24,584 nt of DNA, taken from positions 1 to 24,584 of IMG/VR virus record IMGVR_UViG_3300032144_000041; one strand, given 5' to 3'. This stretch comes from a virus. Positions 20,664-24,584 of the stretch are shown here, in pieces. Numbering within the stretch: the first letter of the stretch is position 1; every line of letters begins with the position of its first letter. Made by a program: the position numbers and the translations under genes. The notes beneath the pieces are model-generated. The model had not been told where the DNA came from and ran no database searches. It worked only from the letters and a program-made list of their open reading frames with translations.

Positions 20664-20932
20664 AGCTCACGAAGGGGCAGAAGCGGGTGCTCATCTTCAT
20701 CGCCCGCTACACCCGCCAGCACGGCTACTCGCCGACGTTCCGCGAGATCGCCACCCACATCAGCGCGACGAGTTCGAACTCCGTGCATTGCTTCCTCGTC
20801 CAGCTCGCCGCCAAGGGCGCAATCCTTCGCGGGCCGAAGAAGAGCAGCCGCACCATCACCCTCACCGAGGCGGCGCACGCCTACCTCGAGAGCATCGACT
20901 TCGGCTACCTGCTCGCGAGGCAGGCCGGATGA
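20660..20932 (+). CDS. Second LexA-NTD-like helix-turn-helix protein
   Basis: This encodes 90 aa from GTG in a GTGA overlap. LTKGQKRVLIFIARYTRQHG (3-22), then YSPTFREIATHISATSSNSV (23-42) and LVQLAAKGAI follow the LexA N-terminal layout, with no peptidase domain. It is likely a DNA-binding regulator, perhaps competing with or relieving the similar protein at 16017-16253. The two share layout rather than close identity. Confidence 0.75.
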   Translation: MKLTKGQKRVLIFIARYTRQHGYSPTFREIATHISATSSNSVHCFLVQLAAKGAILRGPKKSSRTITLTEAAHAYLESIDFGYLLARQAG

Positions 20933-21219
20933 ACCCCACGGTGCGCGTCCACCCGGCGCCCTGGGAGCTGACCTTCCAGTACGCGAAGAAGGGAGACGTC
21001 GTGTTCATCCTCCTGCACGGCTGCGAGTGGCCGCCGGAGCTGCGAGCCAAGCCCCCTCGGGTGCGCCTGCTCGAGGACGGCAAGCGGCGCCCGGCTCCCG
21101 TGCTCTGCGAGATACTCGACCCCTGGCCGGGGGCGCCTGCCTACTGGCCCCCCGAGTGGGCGCCGGGGGCGCGGCCCACGACCGGCAACCTCTACGAACA
21201 ATGCCCCGTTCCGGAATGA
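20929..21219 (+). CDS. Hypothetical protein
   Basis: This encodes 96 aa starting in an ATGA overlap. It is Trp/Pro-rich (WPPELRAKPPRVRLL; DPWPGAPAYWPPEW) with a beta-rich start (WELTFQYAKKGDVVFILL). The family is unknown. It closes the operon before the 21220 gap. Confidence 0.68.
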   Translation: MNPTVRVHPAPWELTFQYAKKGDVVFILLHGCEWPPELRAKPPRVRLLEDGKRRPAPVLCEILDPWPGAPAYWPPEWAPGARPTTGNLYEQCPVPE

Positions 21220-21291
21220 CTTTCTCATGAACAGCGTCATAGAACACATTGACAGTGTACTAGTCCGATGGGACAACGAGAGGCGGTGGAC
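21220..21291 (+). promoter_or_regulatory. Promoter region of the exonuclease operon
   Basis: A perfect TTGACA (21249-21254) followed by GACAAC 17 bases later is a promoter candidate with a weak -10. GTACTAGTC (21257-21265) repeats the half-site of the 16477 palindrome, and GTCC-GATG-GGAC (21263-21274) is a short inverted repeat. The gap is lower in GC than its surroundings. Confidence 0.4.
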
Positions 21292-21534
21292 ATGACGAAG
21301 CACTACGCCGAGCACCGAGCTCGCCAGCAGTTCTCGAGGAAGCTCGAGCAGCTGGACTTCGAGCTCTCGGTCGAAGCGCCCCGCCGCGTCCTCGACTACC
21401 TCATCGACCATCTCGACGACCTACTGACCCGGGTCGGCGACAGCGTGCTGCGCGAGTCGTTCGCTCGCCAGCTCGACGCCGCCAAGACGCGCGTCTCGAC
21501 CCGCCACAACCTCCGCCTCGTGAAAGGAATCTGA
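21292..21534 (+). CDS. Small charged hypothetical protein
   Basis: This encodes 80 aa from ATG 21292, with GAGAGG eight bases upstream. ATG 21268 is in frame but has no ribosome site and lies within the promoter region. It is helical, rich in Asp/Arg/Leu (VLDYLIDHLDDLLTRVGD), and precedes the exonuclease-annealase gene by three bases, so it is co-translated with it. The function is unknown. Confidence 0.68.
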   Translation: MTKHYAEHRARQQFSRKLEQLDFELSVEAPRRVLDYLIDHLDDLLTRVGDSVLRESFARQLDAAKTRVSTRHNLRLVKGI

Positions 21535-21537
21535 CCC

Positions 21538-23268
21538 ATGTACCAGCGAATTGCCCTCGTCGACGTCTCGTGTCTCTTCAAGCGCACCTTCGAAGCGAAC
21601 CCCAACAAGGGCGCCACGAACACCCTCGCCGAGATCGAGCACATCGCGACGCGCGTCGACCACGTCATCCTCTGCCTCGACGCCCCGCCCTACGCTCGCA
21701 AGCAGATCTTCCCCGACTACAAGGCGCACCGCGACGAGCCGACCACGAGCGAGACCTACCAAAAGAAGTGGCTCTACGAACGGCTCGTCGAGCGCGGCTT
21801 CCAGATGGCGAGGCTCAAGGGGCAGGAGGCCGACGACGTGATGGCCACGCTCGCGCGCATCTACGGCGAGTCGATCCCCGAGGTCTGGCTCGTCGGCGCC
21901 GACAAGGATCTCGCTCAGTGCGTGACCGACAACGTGCTGCAGCTCATCCCCGTGCACGGCGAGCGGCCCGAGCACTTCCGGGGCCCGCCGCAGGTGAAGG
22001 AGAAGTACGGGGTCACGCCCGACCAGATGCCGCTCTGGCTCGCGCTCGTCGGCGACAAGAGCGACAACATCCCCGGCGTCAAGGGCATCGGGCAGGTCAA
22101 GGCGGCAACGCTCATCAACGACTACAAGACGCTGACGGGCATCGCCGAGAACCTCCAGCGCATCCCCGGTCAGGTCGGCAAGTCCCTCGCCGACGGCTGG
22201 GAGCAGCTCGTGCTCTCGCTCAAGCTCACGACCCTCGACACGCGGCTGCCGCTCGACGCGCAGGCCCTGCTCGAGAAGAAGGAGCCGAAGCCGGCGGAGC
22301 CCGCGCCGTCGCCCGCGCCGCAGGGCGAGCTCGAGTTCGACGGCTTCGTGGGCAACGAGACGCCCATGCCGGAGCCGGCGCCGGAGATGCCGGCGCCTCC
22401 GGTGAAGCACGAGATGAGCGCTCGCCCCGAGCCCCTCATCGGCAAGGACCCGCGCGCCGACGAGTTCCTGCGGCAGGAGGCCGAGGCGCGCGCGCAGATG
22501 CGCAACGCCGACCGCGCCGCCGAGGAGCAGCACGAGGCCGAGCAGAAGCGGGAGGAGGAGTGGCGCGAGAAGCGCCGGCGGGAGGTGGCCGCCGAGCAAG
22601 CCAAGCTCGACACCCTGAAGAGCGCGCCCGCTCCGAAGGCCGCCCCCGCTCCAGCGCCGGCGGCGGAGTTCGACCCGATCGGCAAGAGCCCAGGCGCGAG
22701 CGGGCCCCTGCCGCCCCTGCCGACGAGGCCCACCGTCGTGCCCCTGCCGGGGCCCGTCAAGGCCAACCTGCGGGGGCTCGCCCTGCTGCGTGCCCCGTTC
22801 GAGAAGCACCAGATCAGCAAGCTCCCGAAGGGCTCGAAGGAGCAGAACAACTGCCCCTACAACGAGAAGCGCAGCTGCAACGTGTGCGGCGGCTTCCACC
22901 ACCCGAAGATGGTTCACCTCGACTACGTCGGGCACGCCGCGCTCACCGACCGGCTCCTCGAGGCGGACCCCCTCTGGTCCTGGGAGCCGATGAGCTACGC
23001 CCCCAATGGCTTGCCGCTGTTCGACCAGACCGGCGGGCTCTGGATTCGGCTGACGGTCTGCGGCGTGACGCGGTTCGGCTACGGGCACGCGCCGAGCAAG
23101 ACGTTCCAAGAGCCGGGCGCGCGCGAGAAGGAGATCATCGGTGATGCCCTGCGCAACGCCGCGATGCGGTTCGGCGCGGCGCTCGACCTCTGGCACAAGG
23201 GCGAGGAGCTGCACGGCGAGGACTGGGACGCGACCGCCGCCTGGCAGGACGCCATGGGGGGCGCGTGA
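21538..23268 (+). CDS. Fused 5'-3' exonuclease and Rad52-like annealing protein
   Basis: This encodes 576 aa in one uninterrupted frame. Residues 1-245 form a FEN/Pol I-type 5' nuclease: Asp9 (LVDV), Asp48 (CLDAP), the KAHR arch, GQEADDVMATLA (Asp99/100), VGADKDLAQ (Asp122/124) and GDKSDNIPGVKGIG (172-185, helix-hairpin). Residues 250-405 are a Pro/Ala linker with a charged coiled coil (about 303-360). Residues 410-560 look like a Rad52/Erf-type single-strand annealing domain: Cys439/447/450 with His454/455 (metal knot), VHLDYVGHAALTDRLLEADP (459-478), then EIIGDALRNAAMRFGAALDL (532-551). It would resect ends and anneal single strands in one molecule. Confidence 0.85.
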   Translation: MYQRIALVDVSCLFKRTFEANPNKGATNTLAEIEHIATRVDHVILCLDAPPYARKQIFPDYKAHRDEPTTSETYQKKWLYERLVERGFQMARLKGQEADDVMATLARIYGESIPEVWLVGADKDLAQCVTDNVLQLIPVHGERPEHFRGPPQVKEKYGVTPDQMPLWLALVGDKSDNIPGVKGIGQVKAATLINDYKTLTGIAENLQRIPGQVGKSLADGWEQLVLSLKLTTLDTRLPLDAQALLEKKEPKPAEPAPSPAPQGELEFDGFVGNETPMPEPAPEMPAPPVKHEMSARPEPLIGKDPRADEFLRQEAEARAQMRNADRAAEEQHEAEQKREEEWREKRRREVAAEQAKLDTLKSAPAPKAAPAPAPAAEFDPIGKSPGASGPLPPLPTRPTVVPLPGPVKANLRGLALLRAPFEKHQISKLPKGSKEQNNCPYNEKRSCNVCGGFHHPKMVHLDYVGHAALTDRLLEADPLWSWEPMSYAPNGLPLFDQTGGLWIRLTVCGVTRFGYGHAPSKTFQEPGAREKEIIGDALRNAAMRFGAALDLWHKGEELHGEDWDATAAWQDAMGGA

Positions 23269-23474
23269 AAGCATCGTCCGTCACGAGCACGAAGGTCAGC
23301 GTGCACATCTCGGAGACGGAACTCGTAGCACTCGTGCGGTCGGCGGGGATTCACGTCCCCGCCGACACGGCGGTCGACTGCTACGCCGCTCCGTTCGACA
23401 CAGAGTTCGACCCCGACGGTGGCGGCATCATCGTCGAGTGGACGCAGGAGCACGATGCCCCGAAGCAAGGCTGA
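23265..23474 (+). CDS. Small hypothetical protein
   Basis: This encodes 69 aa from GTG in a GTGA overlap with the fusion gene. The N-terminal half KVSVHISETELVALVRSAG is beta-helix, and the end is acidic (DTEFDPDGGGIIVEW). It resembles small phage proteins made alongside recombinases, but I do not recognise it. Confidence 0.66.
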   Translation: MKASSVTSTKVSVHISETELVALVRSAGIHVPADTAVDCYAAPFDTEFDPDGGGIIVEWTQEHDAPKQG

Positions 23475-23802
23475 GGAATGCCTCGCGGCCGCACTCGACG
23501 CCCAGCCCCTACCGGGCTGGGACTTGACCCGCGAATACCCCTTCGACAAGGGGCGCAGGTGGAGGTTCGACTTTGCGTTCCCGAGCCAGAAGCTGGCGGT
23601 GGAGTGCGACGGCCTCCGCCACCGGACGGCGGGGGGCGCCATCACGGACATGGAGAAGTGCAACGAGGCCGTGCGCCAGGGCTGGCGCGTGCTGCACTTC
23701 CCGTCGAGTCGCGCCAACCCGACGAGCGCGCGACGCTGGGCCTCGTTCATCCTCGAGGTGCTGTGCTGTCCCCCGAGCACAGCGCGCGAATCGGACGGAT
23801 AG
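23455..23802 (+). CDS. DUF559/Vsr-like PD-(D/E)XK nuclease
   Basis: This encodes 115 aa from ATG 23455 with CAGGAG just upstream, overlapping the previous gene by 20 bases. RWRFDFAFPSQKLAVECDG (35-53) carries the acidic active-site core (Asp39, Glu50, Asp52), and the GGAITDMEKCNEAVRQGWRV segment with a final HFPSS is the usual end of the fold. Relatives include Vsr and DUF559 proteins. The role here may be cutting recombination intermediates or phage or host DNA. Confidence 0.8.
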   Translation: MPRSKAEECLAAALDAQPLPGWDLTREYPFDKGRRWRFDFAFPSQKLAVECDGLRHRTAGGAITDMEKCNEAVRQGWRVLHFPSSRANPTSARRWASFILEVLCCPPSTARESDG

Positions 23803-23906
23803 CGGCCATCGAGAAGCGCTCGGTCGACAGCGTGCTCGCCGACGCCGTGCTGCTCTACTGGACGCGGTGGGCGCTCGAGCGGCGCCTGCCGCCCGGCGAC
23901 TGGTGA
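23763..23906 (+). CDS. Very small protein, possible ribbon-helix-helix
   Basis: This encodes 47 aa from GTG 23763, four bases after GAGG. IAAIEKRSVDSVLADAVLLY (13-32) is compatible with the core of a CopG-like fold. It overlaps the nuclease gene by 40 bases in another frame, and its stop lies one base from the convergent lysis operon. It is short and so uncertain. Confidence 0.42.
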   Translation: MLSPEHSARIGRIAAIEKRSVDSVLADAVLLYWTRWALERRLPPGDW

Positions 23907-23907
23907 G

Positions 23908-24078
23908 TCAGGGGGGCGGGCGCCGGATGACCACGGTCGGCGCCCGCGAGCGCGCGGTCTGCGGCTCGTCCTGCATCTCGAGGATGAGCCGCTTCTTTTT
24001 GCGGCGCCGGTCGCTCCGCTCGGAGAGCCAGATGAGCCCGGCGAAGATCCAGTCGATGGCGCCCCATACTGCCTTCAC
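23908..24078 (-). CDS. Small membrane protein beside endolysin
   Basis: This encodes 56 aa from GTG 24078 in a GTGA overlap with the endolysin gene. VWGAIDWIFAGLIWLSE (4-20) is a single membrane segment, followed by a very basic patch (RSDRRRKKKR). The tail is polar and ends in prolines. Position and shape fit a lysis helper (holin-like or spanin-like), though one segment is minimal for a holin. Confidence 0.58.
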   Translation of the reverse strand: MKAVWGAIDWIFAGLIWLSERSDRRRKKKRLILEMQDEPQTARSRAPTVVIRRPPP

Positions 24079-24542
24079 GACTTGACCCTCTCGAAGTGCG
24101 GGCCGTCGTCGAGCGGGAACTTCTTCTTGCCGTGGATGCGCTGGTAGCGCTCGACGTAGAGCGCTCGCTCGCCGTCGAGGTCTTCGGGGTCGAGCTCCAC
24201 CAGCTCCGTATCCCAGACCCGCCCCCAGATGAGCCGCACGCCGAGCTGCCCGCTCGCCTCCATCATGGCGCGGGCAATCTCGTTGCAGAGCGTGTGCTCC
24301 CAGCGCAGCTTGCCGTTCACGTAGGGGACGAGGTCGACCGCATCGCCCGTCAGGTGCGCGCTGTCGAGGCGCTTGCTCGCTCCGCTCGCGACGAGCTTGC
24401 GCTGCTCCTCCATCGTGCGCACGCCGTCGTGCACCGCGAAGTCGATCTCGGTGATGAGGATGGCCTTGCGAACGGTGGCGACGATGCGCTCGTCGACGCC
24501 AACGAGGTTGGACTCGCTCCGCGCCCCGAGCCGGAAGCTCAC
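24075..24542 (-). CDS. M15-type peptidase, endolysin
   Basis: This encodes 155 aa from GTG 24542. VHDGVRTMEEQRKLVASGAS (38-57), SAHLTGDAVDLVPY (61-74, zinc ligands His63 and Asp70) and DDGPHFE (145-151, ligand His149) are the metal site and flanks of the VanY/L-alanyl-D-glutamate peptidase family used as phage endolysins (T5-like). It would cut peptidoglycan cross-link peptides at lysis. There is no signal peptide, so export would need a holin. Its start overlaps the stop of a gene entering from the right edge. Confidence 0.93.
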   Translation of the reverse strand: MSFRLGARSESNLVGVDERIVATVRKAILITEIDFAVHDGVRTMEEQRKLVASGASKRLDSAHLTGDAVDLVPYVNGKLRWEHTLCNEIARAMMEASGQLGVRLIWGRVWDTELVELDPEDLDGERALYVERYQRIHGKKKFPLDDGPHFERVKS

Positions 24543-24584
24543 TGGAAGGCCCCCGCGATCGCCTCGAACAGCCAGCGGTACTTG
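24539..24584 (-). CDS. C-terminal fragment of a gene at the right edge
   Basis: Only the last 14 residues (KYRWLFEAIAGAFQ) are in the window, ending at TGA 24541-24539. The GTGA overlap with the endolysin start supports a real upstream gene. Its identity cannot be told from this fragment. Confidence 0.45.
   Translation of the reverse strand, partial: KYRWLFEAIAGAFQ

Noticed and set aside
21421-23274. 617-codon minus-strand frame opposite the exonuclease-annealase
   Set aside because: The Leu/Arg/Val-rich antisense composition contrasts with the plus-strand protein, which carries full nuclease motifs.

Overview
The window is a strongly GC-rich stretch of a temperate tailed-phage genome in its non-integrated form. 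It carries a portal gene (running off the left edge), a large terminase, an excisionase-like protein, a tyrosine integrase with an attP core inside its own coding sequence, replication and recombination genes, and an M15-type endolysin. Genes are packed head to tail, and most junctions are GTGA, ATGA or TGATG start/stop overlaps. The 3' half of a tRNA-Arg(CCG) lies antisense inside the integrase gene. As I recall, myxococcal phage Mx8 places attP inside its integrase gene in the same way. A Myxococcota (deltaproteobacterial) host is therefore my best guess, but it is an inference.

Layout: (1) 1-5151, minus strand: packaging and head operon. In transcription order it holds a 143-aa protein, two small Cys-pair proteins, an HslV/proteasome-like peptidase, a 116-aa protein, terminase large subunit, two small proteins and the portal. 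(2) 5163-7305, plus strand: a chain of small accessory proteins, several with zinc-ribbon Cys pairs, headed by a helix-turn-helix protein. (3) 7306-8059: mostly non-coding, with an array of GTTCAGTG/CACTGAAC sites in a duplicated unit (origin or operator candidate). (4) 8060-12018, plus strand: unknown proteins. Six of them are each preceded by a structured leader (usually two hairpins, then an AACCAAGG-type ribosome site). Two small membrane proteins and a zinc-ribbon/winged-helix regulator follow. (5) 16253-12088, minus strand: an operon starting with a LexA-DNA-binding-domain-like mini-regulator and ending with an HNH endonuclease and ssb. (6) 16254-16578: a divergent control region with an operator over a probable -10 box and a 16-bp perfect palindrome. 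(7) 16579-23906, plus strand: Xis-like protein, integrase, a stand-alone sigma-region-4-like protein, a replication-initiator-like protein, a second LexA-NTD-like protein, a fused 5'-3' exonuclease/single-strand annealing protein, and a DUF559-type nuclease. (8) 24584-23908, minus strand: lysis side, with an M15 endolysin, a small membrane protein and a gene fragment at the right edge.

How it fits together: region 6 probably sets the direction of regions 5 and 7. Int and Xis move the phage in and out of a tRNA-Arg gene, and integration would replace the integrase C-terminus. The exonuclease-annealing fusion, SSB and the DUF559 nuclease look like a recombination-replication set that could act with the initiator-like protein. 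The most unusual points are the one-polypeptide exonuclease-annealase, the repeated structured leaders, the HslV-like peptidase beside terminase, and an HNH gene that appears to have copied the start of ssb.
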